This document shows positions 1 through 8,330 of a stretch of 35,259 bases of DNA, piece by piece (position 1 is the stretch's first letter; the number at the start of each line of letters is the position of its first letter). The notes beneath the pieces were generated by a model. The model did not search any database. It was not told the DNA's origin and saw only the letters and a program-made list of their open reading frames with translations. The stretch spans positions 1 through 35,259 of the forward strand of contig CALHWR010000087.1 in assembly GCA_938036665.1 (NCBI GenBank). Reading direction: 5' to 3'. The position numbers and the translations under genes are program-made. This stretch comes from an uncultured Collinsella sp. (GTDB taxonomy: Bacteria > Actinomycetota > Coriobacteriia > Coriobacteriales > Coriobacteriaceae).

Positions 1-1
1 A

Positions 2-73
2 AATACAGCCGTTCACTTCTCGGGAAAAGTATTAGACCTCGAAATATGGGCGGCGTTCGCGAACGGCAACTAG
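2..73 (+). CDS. C-terminal fragment of an unidentified protein
   Basis: An open frame enters from the left edge and stops at TAG 71-73. It encodes about 23 residues ending in KVLDLEIWAAFANGN. The mixed hydrophobic/acidic composition looks like a real protein tail, whereas another frame open over the same bases is arginine-rich and less convincing. The ending faintly resembles the C-terminal helix of asparagine-synthetase-like proteins, but the piece is too short to assign. Nothing gene-like follows until position 253; that gap holds two palindromic repeats. Confidence 0.3.
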   Translation, partial: NTAVHFSGKVLDLEIWAAFANGN

Positions 74-96
74 CTTGCGTCCGGTAGCCGGCACTT

Positions 97-123
97 GGGG
101 CAAAGGGACTGCCCTTTTGCCCC
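97..123. repeat. Palindromic intergenic repeat (GGGGCAAAGGG variant)
   Basis: GGGGCAAAGGGAC is followed by TGCCCTTTTGCCCC, giving a near-perfect inverted repeat of about 13 bp per arm. The AAAGGGAC core is shared with the TGACAAAGGGAC palindromes elsewhere in the window, but the outer arms are GGGGC/GCCCC instead of TGTGAC/GTCACA. No T-run follows, so it is not a typical intrinsic terminator. Confidence 0.7.
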
Positions 124-207
124 TTCACCATTGCATCGTATCTGGTGTGGAAAAAATATCGCCTGCGTTCTCGCGCCTGCGAAGAGTTCCTGAACCGCTT
201 GAATGGG

Positions 208-238
208 ATGTGACAAAGGGACTGTCCCTTTGTCACAT
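208..238. repeat. 31-bp palindrome, family A (copy 1)
   Basis: ATGTGACAAAGGGAC, a central T, then GTCCCTTTGTCACAT: a perfect 15-bp inverted repeat around one central base. The same element recurs at 26327-26357, 27544-27575, 30095-30125 and 31320-31350. This copy lies 14 bases before the start of the dihydrouridine synthase gene, so it falls in that gene's 5' leader or promoter region. The other four copies sit at or near gene ends. Confidence 0.9.
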
Positions 239-252
239 TGATTTGAGAGTGG

Positions 253-1215
253 ATGTTGATGAATTTATCGCTGGCCCCTATGGAGGGGATTACCGGGCAT
301 GTGTTCCGTCGCGTGCATGCGGAGTGCTTTGGCGCACTCGATTGTTATTACACGCCGTTTTTGCCGCCGCCGCGGGTGGGCAACCGCTTTGGTGGCAAGG
401 CGTTTAAAGAGGTCGATCCTGCCAATAACCAGGGGCTTAACGTAGTACCTCAGCTGATGTCCAAGAATGCGGACGAGTTTGTGTGGGCGGCGCAGGTGCT
501 CGCCGAGATGGGGTACCGCGAGGTCAATCTCAACCTTGGCTGCCCCTCGGGTACGGTTGTTGCCAAAGGCAAGGGTTCGGGCTTTCTGCGCAACCTGGAT
601 GAGCTCGAGGTGTTCTTGAGCGACGTGTGCGAACGCTCACCCTTGCCGGTGTCGGTCAAGACCAGGCTGGGGTTGGAAAGCGATGACGAGTACGAACGCG
701 TGCTCGACCTCTATTGCCGCATGCCGCTGGCAGAGCTGATCGTGCATCCGCGCGTGCAAAAGGACCGTTATACGGGCTCGCCGCGTAAAGAGTTTTACGG
801 CGAGACGTTGGAGCGGGCGCCGTTTCCCGTGGCCTATAACGGCGACATCTTTGATCTTGAGGACATGGATGCGCTGGTGGGGGCCTATCCCGGAACACGC
901 CACGTAATGTTGGGGCGCGGCTTGCTCGCGAACCCCGCGCTGACTCGCATGGTTAAGGGCGGCCCTGCTGCCACGGCCGCTGAGCTGCAGCGCTTCCACG
1001 ACATGCTGTTTGCGGCCTATGCGGACGAGATTGGGGACAACGCGGTCTTTCGCATGAAGGAGTGGTGGTTCTACGCCAAATGCGCCTTCGCCGATCCCGC
1101 GACCGTTCACAAGCTCGTTCGCAAGACCAAAAAGGTCGATGAATACCGCGCTGCTGTCGAGCGCGTCTTTCGCGAGCAGCCGCTTGCGCCTGTTGCCCGC
1201 TTTTGTGGCTACTAG
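253..1215 (+). CDS. tRNA-dihydrouridine synthase
   Basis: A 320-residue Dus-family flavoenzyme, which reduces specific uridines in tRNA to dihydrouridine using FMN and NADPH in the cytoplasm. The family hallmarks are visible: an N-terminal LAPMEGIT, the active-site stretch NLNLGCPSG followed by KGKGSGFL (catalytic Cys about residue 97), an SVKTRLG strand, an HPR segment near residue 165 and a C-terminal MLGRGLLANP flavin-phosphate motif. Length is normal. Two ATGs compete: 253, and 259, where GAGAG at 245-249 is better spaced (9 bases) and the product would begin MNLSLAPMEG; 259 may be the true start. The stop TAG at 1213-1215 lies inside a palindromic repeat. Which tRNA position it modifies cannot be read from the sequence. 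Confidence 0.93.
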   Translation: MLMNLSLAPMEGITGHVFRRVHAECFGALDCYYTPFLPPPRVGNRFGGKAFKEVDPANNQGLNVVPQLMSKNADEFVWAAQVLAEMGYREVNLNLGCPSGTVVAKGKGSGFLRNLDELEVFLSDVCERSPLPVSVKTRLGLESDDEYERVLDLYCRMPLAELIVHPRVQKDRYTGSPRKEFYGETLERAPFPVAYNGDIFDLEDMDALVGAYPGTRHVMLGRGLLANPALTRMVKGGPAATAAELQRFHDMLFAAYADEIGDNAVFRMKEWWFYAKCAFADPATVHKLVRKTKKVDEYRAAVERVFREQPLAPVARFCGY

Positions 1216-1269
1216 TCGTTGGGGACGTTCTTTAACGACTAGTCATTCAAGAACGTCCCCAATGACTAG
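1212..1269. repeat. Long inverted repeat with GGGGACGTTCTT core, overlapping the dus stop
   Basis: The left arm 1212-1232 and right arm 1249-1269 match at 20 of 21 positions as inverted copies (CTAGTCGTTGGGGACG against its complement with one change). The 16-base centre itself contains the palindrome GACTAGTC. The dus stop codon TAG is formed by the first bases of the left arm. It shares a GGGAC core with other repeats of the window. There is no T-run on either side. Confidence 0.85.
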
Positions 1270-1280
1270 ATTGAAAAGCT

Positions 1281-1333
1281 GTACGTCAGCATCCAAAGAT
1301 GTCGGAAAATGTCGACTTTGGATGCTGGCGTAC
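1281..1333. repeat. 18-bp inverted repeat between convergent dus and glutaredoxin genes
   Basis: Arms 1281-1298 and 1316-1333 are inverted copies with one mismatch (GTACGTCAGCATCCAAAG). The 17-base loop contains TGTCG twice. Read on the minus strand the hairpin is followed by CTTTTC, so it may serve as a weak terminator for the glutaredoxin gene. It may equally be another dispersed palindrome type; no second copy was seen in this window. Confidence 0.65.
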
Positions 1334-1389
1334 ATGTTTGGTTCGTATGGGTTCGGCTCGGTTGGCGCGAACTGGCCGCAGTGCGCGTG

Positions 1390-1635
1390 CTAGAGCAGGT
1401 TCTTCTGCACCCACGCGATGATGTCGCTCGACTCGTAGAGCGGTTTACCGTCGATGAACAGGCAGGGAACCTGGCGCTTTCCGCCGACGGCGATGAGTGT
1501 CTGCTCGGCATCGGGGTCGGTCGAGATATTGCGCTCGGGGATGGTCACGCCGTTATCGGCCAAAAAGCGCTTGACCTTTATGCAATACGGGCAGCCGGTC
1601 ATAACGTAGAGCACGAGTTCGTGATCAGTAGCCAT
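1390..1635 (-). CDS. Glutaredoxin family protein
   Basis: An 81-residue glutaredoxin-like protein, the usual size for a single thioredoxin fold. The redox motif is CPYC at about residues 15-18, followed by the family's VKRFL helix, then a QVPCLFIDGK segment around residue 56 (the cis-proline loop) and a C-terminal helix with SSDIIAWVQ. It probably carries out dithiol/disulfide exchange in the cytoplasm. The start is ATG at 1635 with GGAGAC just upstream; longer readings of the frame run into the TipAS-type regulator gene and lack support. It is convergent with dus and downstream of the regulator gene on the same strand, whose stop is 52 bases away, so co-transcription is possible. Confidence 0.88.
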   Translation of the reverse strand: MATDHELVLYVMTGCPYCIKVKRFLADNGVTIPERNISTDPDAEQTLIAVGGKRQVPCLFIDGKPLYESSDIIAWVQKNLL

Positions 1636-1687
1636 GGTGTCTCCAATCGGTTGAGGTTTCGGTTGAGATACCCAAAGCCGCCGCAGT

Positions 1688-2515
1688 CTATGCGCGATCC
1701 ATTGATGACTCGATGGCATGGACCAGAAACGCCGTGGCTCCGGTGCCGCAGGGCTTGTCGTAGTAGTCGATAAAGCGCTGATCGGCAAGATAGCCGTGGG
1801 CGAGGCCCAGGTATGCTTCGTCTTGGGGCTCGTGTCCCCAGTTAAGGCCAATCCATCGACGGTGCATTGCTACAAGCTTGCGGGCCTCGCTGCCTTCCGG
1901 TTCGCCATCGCCCATGGCAATCGAGAGCTGGCCCAGAACAGCGCGTTCAAGTTCCTTCATGTCGTTCCATGTCTCGGGGTCCATGCCCAGCAGTGCCTCG
2001 TTTGCTGCATCGATAGCCTCGTCGCCATAGCGCGCCCGCGCCTCGGCGCCGAAGCGCTCCTCGTTTTCCTGCACGGCGCGCCAGCGCTCCAGCTGCGGCA
2101 AGACGGCACCCATGAGTGAGACGGCCTCGTCGAGCGACATGCCGGTGTTTTGTGCCAGGCGCGGGGCACAATCCTCGATCATTGCCTCCATCGTGGTGTC
2201 GTAGGTGTACTTGCCGTGCTCGTAGCACCACTTGCAGTAATGGTCGGTCGTGGCGCCCGTGGCGTCGGTGCCGCAGTCGTTGGGCGTGAGTATCATGCCG
2301 CAGCTCTGACAATAGTGCTCGGGCATTTCGAGCAGGTGGGACAGCGGTTCTCCGGTTATGGCGGCAATGAGCTTCATCATGTCGATGCCCGGTGTGACTT
2401 CGCCGCGTTCCCAACGGCTGACGGCTTGGCGTGTGACGAAGAGCTTGGCGGCGAGTTGCTCTTGGGTAAGATGATGGGCGCGACGGACAGCAATGAGCTT
2501 TTCTGCGAAGGCCAT
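1688..2515 (-). CDS. XRE-family regulator with zinc ribbon and TipAS-type ligand domain
   Basis: A 275-residue three-part regulator. Residues about 5-60 form an XRE helix-turn-helix (LTQEQLAAKLFVTRQAVSRW). Residues about 70-105 form a putative zinc ribbon with CQSC and CKWC pairs (YCQSCGM ... DHYCKWCYEHGK). The C-terminal part (about 130-270) resembles the TipAS domain: YGDEAIDAANE, ETWNDMKELE, HRRWIGLNW and LADQRFIDYYD. TipAS domains bind macrocyclic antibiotics in TipA-type regulators, so a drug-sensing role is plausible but inferred; here the DNA-binding part is XRE rather than MerR. The start ATG at 2515 has AAAGGAG six bases upstream. A good sigma-70-type promoter lies at 2547-2575. It is divergent from the TrmO-like gene. 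Confidence 0.85.
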   Translation of the reverse strand: MAFAEKLIAVRRAHHLTQEQLAAKLFVTRQAVSRWERGEVTPGIDMMKLIAAITGEPLSHLLEMPEHYCQSCGMILTPNDCGTDATGATTDHYCKWCYEHGKYTYDTTMEAMIEDCAPRLAQNTGMSLDEAVSLMGAVLPQLERWRAVQENEERFGAEARARYGDEAIDAANEALLGMDPETWNDMKELERAVLGQLSIAMGDGEPEGSEARKLVAMHRRWIGLNWGHEPQDEAYLGLAHGYLADQRFIDYYDKPCGTGATAFLVHAIESSMDRA

Positions 2516-2546
2516 AACGGCTCCTTTCTGCTGGTTGTTGGCTTTA

Positions 2547-2575
2547 AGCATACGCGGCGGCAGGTGCCCTTCCAA
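2547..2575 (-). promoter_or_regulatory. Promoter of the XRE/TipAS regulator
   Basis: On the minus strand TTGGAA (2575-2570) and TATGCT (2552-2547) are separated by exactly 17 bases, upstream of the AAAGGAG ribosome binding site. A small perfect inverted repeat, GCAACC-GTT-GGTTGC (2576-2590), abuts the -35 and could be an operator for the regulator itself or its divergent neighbour. Confidence 0.55.
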
Positions 2576-2643
2576 GCAACCGTTGGTTGCGCGACGGGGG
2601 CTGCGGCGAAGAATTGCGTACAACGTCCCACGCCTCCATGCCG

Positions 2644-2649
2644 TACAAT
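2644..2649 (+). promoter_or_regulatory. -10 box suggesting a leaderless TrmO mRNA
   Basis: TACAAT at 2644-2649 ends seven bases before the ATG at 2657, the spacing expected if transcription begins at the start codon. No ribosome binding site precedes that ATG, and no clear -35 is seen. Leaderless mRNAs are common in actinobacteria, so this is a plausible but untested reading. Confidence 0.4.
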
Positions 2650-2656
2650 GACCGGC

Positions 2657-3394
2657 ATGGAACCTATTGCACACATACATACCGATCTGCCGCAGAAGTT
2701 CGGCATTCCGCGCAACAGCTTTTTGGCGCCCCATTTGCAGGGACGCATCGTCTTTGAACCGGAATTTGCCTCCAACGCAGCAGTTGAGGGTCTGGATTCC
2801 TTCTCTCACCTATGGTTGCTCTGGCGCTTCGAAAACGGCACGCCCGGCGGCACGGCTAAGGACATAGCCGCCGATGCCAAAACGCAGGACAGGTCCGGAA
2901 CTAATGCCAAGTGGTCGAAAACCGTGCGTCCGCCGCGTCTGGGCGGAGCCGAGCGTGTGGGCGTCTTTGCCACGCGCAGTCCGTTTCGCCCTAATCCCAT
3001 CGGTCTCACCTGCGTCAAGCTTGATCGTGTCGAGCTCACCGACGATGGTCCCATCATCCATGTGTTGGGGGCCGACCTGCGCGACGGCACGCCCATCTAC
3101 GACATTAAGCCCTACATTCCGTTTGCGGATTGCCACCCGGATGCGACCGGCGGCTGGATTGAGGATGCGCCGTGGCAAGAGCTCGACGTCGAGTTTCCGC
3201 AAGCGCTGCAGGATATGGTCCCGCCTACAAAGCTTCCTGGCTTGGTTGAGGTTCTTCGCCAGGATCCGCGCCGCGCGGGCAGCAAGCACGAGCCAAACCG
3301 TGTTTATCACTTGGCCTTCGCCGGGCTCGACATATCTTTTACGGTCGATGAAACCCGGCTAACCGTAGTCGCCGTCAACGACGCGCAAGACTAA
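2657..3394 (+). CDS. trmO: TrmO/TsaA-like tRNA methyltransferase
   Basis: A 245-residue protein of the TsaA/TrmO family. TrmO adds the N6-methyl group to threonylcarbamoyl-adenosine 37 of tRNA using SAM. Visible hallmarks: an N-terminal IAHIHTDLPQKFGIPRN, the motif LDSFSHLWLLWRF around residues 46-58, the signature ATRSPFRPNPIGLT at about 105-118, and GTPIYDIKPYIPFAD at about 144-158 before the C-terminal domain. Length is normal. The start chosen is ATG 2657 (MEPIAHIHTD); ATG 2648 is in frame but overlaps a TACAAT box. It is divergent from the TipAS-type regulator, which could control it, though such tRNA enzymes are usually housekeeping. The family assignment is firm, the exact substrate inferred. 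Confidence 0.88.
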   Translation: MEPIAHIHTDLPQKFGIPRNSFLAPHLQGRIVFEPEFASNAAVEGLDSFSHLWLLWRFENGTPGGTAKDIAADAKTQDRSGTNAKWSKTVRPPRLGGAERVGVFATRSPFRPNPIGLTCVKLDRVELTDDGPIIHVLGADLRDGTPIYDIKPYIPFADCHPDATGGWIEDAPWQELDVEFPQALQDMVPPTKLPGLVEVLRQDPRRAGSKHEPNRVYHLAFAGLDISFTVDETRLTVVAVNDAQD

Positions 3395-3506
3395 TCAGCC
3401 ATTCGTCCGCACCCGTCAAATTAAGAGCCAAACCCCATGCCAAAACCGCCCATGCTGGTGGACAATAACGCCTACCAAAACAATCCGCTTTGCATGGGAG
3501 CCCAGG

Positions 3507-4718
3507 ATGAAATACGACTTTACTTCGCTTATCGACCGCCACGGCATGGACTCCATCGCCGTTGATTCTTGGGGTGAGATCCCCGGCATGGCTCCAAACG
3601 CACCCGACGAGGGCTTCGATCGCATTCCCATGTGGGTGGCGGACATGAACTTCGCCACGGTGCCCACGGTCCAGGAACACATCATTCAGCGTGCCCAGCA
3701 CCCCATGTTTGGCTACTTTGATCCGCGTGCCGAGTACTCTGACCGCATCATCGAATGGCAGAGCCGCCGCAATGGCGTCGAGGGTCTGCGCCCTGAACAT
3801 ATCGGTTACGAAAACGGCGTGCTGGGCGGTGTTGTGTCGACGCTGCGCGCGTATGTCCAGCCGGGCGATGCGGTGCTGGTCCACAGCCCCACCTACATCG
3901 GCTTTACCAAGTCTATCGAAGCCGCGGGCTATCGCATTGTCCACAGCCCGCTTAAGCTCGACGACCAAGGCGTGTGGCGTATGGACTTTGAGGACATGGA
4001 GCGCAAGCTCGCCCAAAACCACATCCATGCCGCGGTGTTCTGCTCGCCGCACAATCCCTGCGGGCGCGTATGGGAGCGCGACGAGATCGAGCGCGCCATG
4101 GACATCTATCGCCAGCATGATTGCGTGGTGATCTCGGATGAGATTTGGTCCGATATCATCCTGCCGGGTCACAAGCATATCCCGACGCAGTCGGTGAGCG
4201 AGGATGCCCGCATGCGCACGGTTGCCCTTTATGCGCCCAGCAAGACGTTTAACCTGGCGGGCCTGGTCGGCAGCTACCACATCGTCTATAACGAGACGCT
4301 GCGCGACCGCGTGTGCGCCGTGTCCGACAAGACTCACTACAACGAGATGAACGTCCTCTCCATGCATGCGCTTATCGGTGCCTATCAGCCTCAGGGCTAT
4401 GAGTGGGTGGACGAGCTCAACCAGGTGCTTGCCGGTAATATCGAGTGCTTCTGCGATTACGTTGACGAGCATTTTGCGGGCGTGTCCTATTCGCGTCCGC
4501 AAGGCACGTACATGGTGTTTCTGGACTGCACCGAATGGTGCCGCGAGCATGGCCGCGATATTCAGTGGCTGCTCGACGAGGGGGCGCGCGTGGGCGTGGG
4601 GTATCAGGACGGCCGCCCGTTCCACGGGCCCTGCCACATTCGCGTGAATCTGGCGCTGCCGCTTTCGCGCGTAAGGGAGGCGTGCGACCGCCTGGACCGC
4701 TACGTTTTTGGGGTATAG
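3507..4718 (+). CDS. MalY/PatB-type PLP-dependent C-S lyase (aminotransferase fold)
   Basis: A 403-residue fold-type I PLP enzyme of the MalY/PatB group, typically a cystathionine beta-lyase acting on cystathionine or cysteine conjugates. The group is recognised by the N-terminal PMWVADMNF (41-49), SPHNPCGRVW (180-189) with the cofactor-contacting Asn, SDEIWSDI (210-217) with Asp 211 for the pyridine nitrogen, APSKTFNLAGL (243-253) with Lys 246 as the Schiff-base lysine, and a C-terminal RVNLALP. GGGAG precedes the ATG by six bases, and a GACAAT box lies at 3461-3466. A strong hairpin follows the gene. Some MalY homologues also act as regulators; nothing here shows that. Confidence 0.92.
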   Translation: MKYDFTSLIDRHGMDSIAVDSWGEIPGMAPNAPDEGFDRIPMWVADMNFATVPTVQEHIIQRAQHPMFGYFDPRAEYSDRIIEWQSRRNGVEGLRPEHIGYENGVLGGVVSTLRAYVQPGDAVLVHSPTYIGFTKSIEAAGYRIVHSPLKLDDQGVWRMDFEDMERKLAQNHIHAAVFCSPHNPCGRVWERDEIERAMDIYRQHDCVVISDEIWSDIILPGHKHIPTQSVSEDARMRTVALYAPSKTFNLAGLVGSYHIVYNETLRDRVCAVSDKTHYNEMNVLSMHALIGAYQPQGYEWVDELNQVLAGNIECFCDYVDEHFAGVSYSRPQGTYMVFLDCTEWCREHGRDIQWLLDEGARVGVGYQDGRPFHGPCHIRVNLALPLSRVREACDRLDRYVFGV

Positions 4719-4739
4719 GGGGCGCTCGATTCGAGTGCT

Positions 4740-4782
4740 GCCCCATGCGCCCACGCCGTCAAAATGCGTGGGCGCATGGGGC
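4740..4782. terminator. Strong hairpin between convergent genes
   Basis: A perfect 17-bp stem (4740-4756 with 4766-4782; arm GCCCCATGCGCCCACGC) closes a 9-base loop between the MalY-like gene and the convergent PPOX gene. There is no T-run, so it is not a textbook intrinsic terminator, but it may stop or protect transcripts from both sides. Confidence 0.55.
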
Positions 4783-4814
4783 GCAGAGGGTAGCGAGCGC
4801 GTTTTCCGCATTCG

Positions 4815-5294
4815 CTACTTTTCCTGAATCTGCTTGCCGCAAAGATACTCAATCGAAATCTCGTAGAGTTGGACGCCCTTTATGTCTTTGGCGATCTCCT
4901 CCTCGACTTCTTCGGCAGAAGGGTAGTACTTAAGCGCGAGCTGACGGACTTTGTCCTCGATAAACGCGGGCGCTTCATCTACCAGGCGACAACGACCAAA
5001 GACAACGGTACTCATAACGTAGGGAGCCCAGTCGCCGTCCTTGTACCACTCGTTGCCGTAAACGGTAAAGCAGACTTTATCATCATGCTTGAGTGAATCG
5101 ACCTTGTGGCCAGCCTTGGCGCCATGGAAATAAATCTTGTCGTGCTCGGCGTCAAAGAAGTAGTTGACGGGAATGGCATAGGGGTAGCCATCATCGCCGT
5201 TGACGGCAAAGACGCCGCGCTTGCAGGCAGCGAGCAACTCGCGCGCTTCCTCGTCAGTGATGGCGCGTTTCTTTCGACGTAAGGGCCTAAACAT
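4815..5294 (-). CDS. Pyridoxamine 5'-phosphate oxidase family (Nim-like) flavoprotein
   Basis: A 159-residue split-barrel FMN-binding protein of the PPOX superfamily, closest in style to the NimA/5-nitroimidazole reductase-like group. Seen: GVFAVNGDDGYPYAIPVNYFF (first strands, residues about 28-48), IYFHGAKAGHKVDSL (about 54-68, the family's H-G-x-x-x-G-x-K segment) and KVCFTVYG. A very basic start (FRPLRRKKR) precedes the fold. AAAGGAAG sits upstream of the ATG at 5294. Members reduce small molecules or bind flavin; nitroimidazole resistance has been shown for some, but is not demonstrated by sequence here. It lies 42 bases downstream of the broken sensor kinase, same strand. Confidence 0.85.
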   Translation of the reverse strand: MFRPLRRKKRAITDEEARELLAACKRGVFAVNGDDGYPYAIPVNYFFDAEHDKIYFHGAKAGHKVDSLKHDDKVCFTVYGNEWYKDGDWAPYVMSTVVFGRCRLVDEAPAFIEDKVRQLALKYYPSAEEVEEEIAKDIKGVQLYEISIEYLCGKQIQEK

Positions 5295-5336
5295 CGTTGG
5301 CTTCCTTTCTGGCTGTGCATGGTGGTTAAACGCAAA

Positions 5337-8160
5337 CTATAGCGAAACAGTTCCGTTTTTCTTGATGCGGGCGAGTATGTTTTTGAGCTTGTTAAAGTCG
5401 AGCGGTTTGGGCAGATGGGCGTTCATACCGGCATCGTGTGCCGCCTTGGCGTCCTCGTTGAAGGCGTTGGCAGTGAGCGCGATGATGGGGATGTCGGCTG
5501 CATCGGCCTTTTCGCTCAGACGAATCGCGCGGGTTGCCTCGTAGCCATCCATGCCCGGCATCATGATGTCCATCAGGATCGCATCGAAGCTGCCGGCGGG
5601 ACGACTAACGTATAGGTCGACTGCTTTGTTGCCGTCGGCGGCGCGCGTTACGACGATGCCTTCGCTTTCGAGTAGAGCCTGGGCAATTTCGGCATTGAGC
5701 TCGTTGTCTTCTGCCAAAAGGACGTTCATGCCGGCAAGCGAGCAACTGTATGTCTGCTTGGACGCACGTTCTTTTGCCTGAGGGTTCTTGTCGATATCGA
5801 GCGGTATCTGGACGTTGAACGTGCTTCCCGCGCCAACCTCACTCGAAATCTCAATCGTGCCGCCCATCATATCGATGAGCGATTTGACGATAGACATGCC
5901 AATGCCGGTTCCTTGGAACTTGCTACGCGCATCGTCGCCTTCCTGGGCAAACGGCAATCGAAATTGGCTTCTGTCTCGAAATGTGCGTCAAAAACTCGGG
6001 CGTCATACCAATGCCGGTATCCGAGACGCTAAAGCAAAACACGGCGTGCTCGTCGTCGACCGGTTTGATGGTCGATGAGAACGTGACGGTGCCTCCGTGC
6101 TTGTTGTACTTGATGCTGTTGTCGAGCAGGTTGACAAGGATCTGCCGAATATGGGTGGGGCTGCCGATCATATATTGGTCGACAGCGTAGGGCTCGCTGG
6201 TGTCGAGCATGGTTATGCCGCGGTCCGATGCGCGGAGCTTGCACAGTACGAGCGCATTGTCGCACAGCTCTTTAAGGTTGAATGATTCGTGCTCGAGCGT
6301 CACTTTGCACTCCTCGATCCTGCCCATCTCGAGGATGTCGTTAATCAGTGACAGCAGGTGATTGGCGGCAACGCGCGCCTTGGCGCGGCTTTCGCGGGCG
6401 ACCTGCATGTCGCCTTCTCTCAATTCCTCAATTTCGATAAGGCCTAGGATGCCGTTGAGCGGCGTGCGGATGTCGTGGCTCATGCGCGTGAGGAAAGCGG
6501 TTTTGGCGGCGTTGGCGGCATCAGCTTTCTGCCGTTCCTCCTGTGCGCGGTAAAGCGACCAGACAAGGATGGCGATGCTGGTGAGCAAGATGCAGATGAT
6601 AACAGTCGCAATGGCGGTGCGGTTACGATAGAAAAACTGGAACGTGTCCGATTCTTGCGCCGAGTACGATGTGGGGAAATAGCTGTTTGCAGAGAGCGAT
6701 TCACCTGCATTGACGATGCCCTTATTGATGATTCCCAGCAGCTCGGGCTTGCCGCGCGAAATTAAACACGATAGCTGCGCCGTGTTGGCGAGTTCCTGTG
6801 TTTCGAAATCCTCGATGTCGTAGGTGTCGCAGAGAGTTTCCAGGCGCGTGCTGGGGACAATGATGCAACGTGCCTTCCCCTCATTGAGGGCTTTGAGCAC
6901 CTCGCCGTCATTCGAGTACTCGGTTACTGTTGCGTTCGGGAAGAGACTTTCGAGCTCAAAACGGTTAACGATTGTGCTCTTTGTACAAGCGATGTTCTTA
7001 AGGTCGCTGTTCAGGTTTTTGCCACTGTGAATGGCGGTCAGCGAAACCGTTCCCATCGAGTTTGACTGGATGACTCCTGTCTGCTCGGCGAGCCAGTAGT
7101 CGCGAAACAATGGCAGGGCGACATCGATGGTTCCGTTGGAAAGGGCTTTGATCATTTGCCTGTTGTTCGAGAGTGCGATTGTTTTGACCGTAATACCAAA
7201 CTTGTCGTGCAACGTCGTTGCAAGCGAGGCGAGCGATCCTTCCATCTCGCCGTCGTCATTTTGCGTGCAGTAGGGAAGTTGGTTTTTAAGATAGCCGAGC
7301 GTGATGGTATTGCCGTTTGCTTTGAGCCAGGTGGTCTCGGGGCCGGTGAGCGATGACGAGCCACTGTTTTGGGTCGAGTAACTCGATTTGACTTCCTCGT
7401 TATAGCGCGGGTTATCGCGGGCGATGGTCGTCATGGCGGCGTTGATGTCGTTCATCAGATCGGGGCGGCTTTTGGGAACGGCAAAATAGTAGTCGCTCGA
7501 GCCTACGTAGAACATGGGTGACGCATCGGGCGACGAAATGGTATCGTTCATGATGACGGCGTCGACCTCGCCGTCTGCAAGCGCCTCAAAGAGGGCGCTG
7601 CCGGTGTCGATTTCTTTATAGGTGCAGGTGACGCCTTCGTCGGCGAGCCACTGCTGGCCGACGATAGTTTGCATAACGCCAGAGTTGCAGCCGATGGTGA
7701 GGCCTTGGAGCGCCTGGGGGTCACCCTTGGCCAGATCGTCGCGGTCGGGCCTGGCGTAGATGTAGTAGCGCTCGGTGCCCTCGGGGTTCGAGGAAAAGAG
7801 CAGCTTCTGCTCGCGTTCTGCCGAATACGAGATGTTGGGCATGAGGTCGATTTCGCCTGCTTCGAGCATGTCCATAAGCTCGGAGAAGGTGCCGCTAACG
7901 TATTCGTATTGCCAGCCCTTTGTGTAATACGAGAGGGTCTGGAGGTACTCGTAGCCCCACCCCGAGAGTCGCTCGCCCGGCATGCCTTCCTGGAAGCCTT
8001 TGTTGTTGACGAGCCAGCCAACGCGGACCGTCTTGACCTGCTGGTCGGAGTCGGCGGCAAAGGCGGGGGCGGGCATGACGGCGCTCAGTATGGCGAGCGC
8101 GGCAAGCGCGACGGCCAGGGTGCGATATAGAGCCAAGCGAAGGACGGCGGAAGGTTTCAC
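5337..8160 (-). pseudogene. BvgS-like hybrid sensor histidine kinase, frameshifted
   Basis: A large membrane sensor of about 940 residues if read through. Order: a signal peptide ending near PAPAFAAD, two periplasmic SBP_bac_3-type ligand domains (roughly residues 45-260 and 280-480 from the GTG), one membrane helix (about 516-535), a HisKA domain with FLTRMSHDIRTPLNG (phosphorylated His about 562), a HATPase with SVSDTGIGM, and a C-terminal receiver (LLAEDNELN, then LMDIMMPGMDG with the acceptor Asp). The kinase frame breaks at 5955-5979: after FLTHIS the expected continuation PFAQEGDDARSKFQGTGIGMSIVK is in another frame. Residual duplication of ATTTCGA there suggests a roughly 19-20-base insertion. 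The start chosen is GTG 8158-8160, with AGGAT upstream; ATG 8193 is in frame but lacks a site. No response gene lies beside it. A sequencing error cannot be excluded. Confidence 0.8.
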
Positions 8161-8246
8161 ATGAAATCCTATCGAGTTGAGACAGTTTCGCATAAGGATA
8201 CCAGCTCAGCCTGCCCATTCAGCCGCCGCACCGCTAAACGGTCACT

Positions 8247-8279
8247 CCCGGCAGTTGGGGACAGTCCCTTTCTGCCGGG
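8247..8279. repeat. Palindromic repeat, family B (CCGGCAG arms)
   Basis: CCCGGCAG (8247-8254) and CTGCCGGG (8272-8279) flank TTGGGGACAGTCCCTTT. The core is the same GGGGACAGTCCC heart as in the family A palindromes, but the arms differ. A related copy is at 20490-20522. It lies upstream of the ion channel gene, just before a GACAAT box at 8285-8290. Confidence 0.75.
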
Positions 8280-8330
8280 TGTGGGACAATAACGAGCGAA
8301 TGTGATTGGGCGTCTGGAAAAGGGGTCGCG

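Noticed and set aside
2150-2656. N-terminal extension of the TrmO-like protein
   Set aside because: The extension is antisense to the regulator gene and does not resemble TrmO; family homology starts at about 2657.
2516-2809. N-terminal extension of the XRE/TipAS regulator
   Set aside because: The frame is open to 2809 but would run through the promoter and into trmO; ATG 2515 has AAAGGAG and begins exactly at the XRE domain.
4740-4782. Member of the GGGAC palindrome family
   Set aside because: The strong hairpin lacks the GGGAC core and no related copy is visible, so it is listed only as a hairpin.
3375-4811. A 478-residue open frame antisense to the MalY/PatB-like gene
   Set aside because: It mirrors the codon bias of the sense gene, has no family motifs or ribosome binding site, and the sense frame is a clear PLP enzyme. 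The same applies to the long antisense frames at 9575-11032, 13016-14605, 14786-16201 and 31953-33290.
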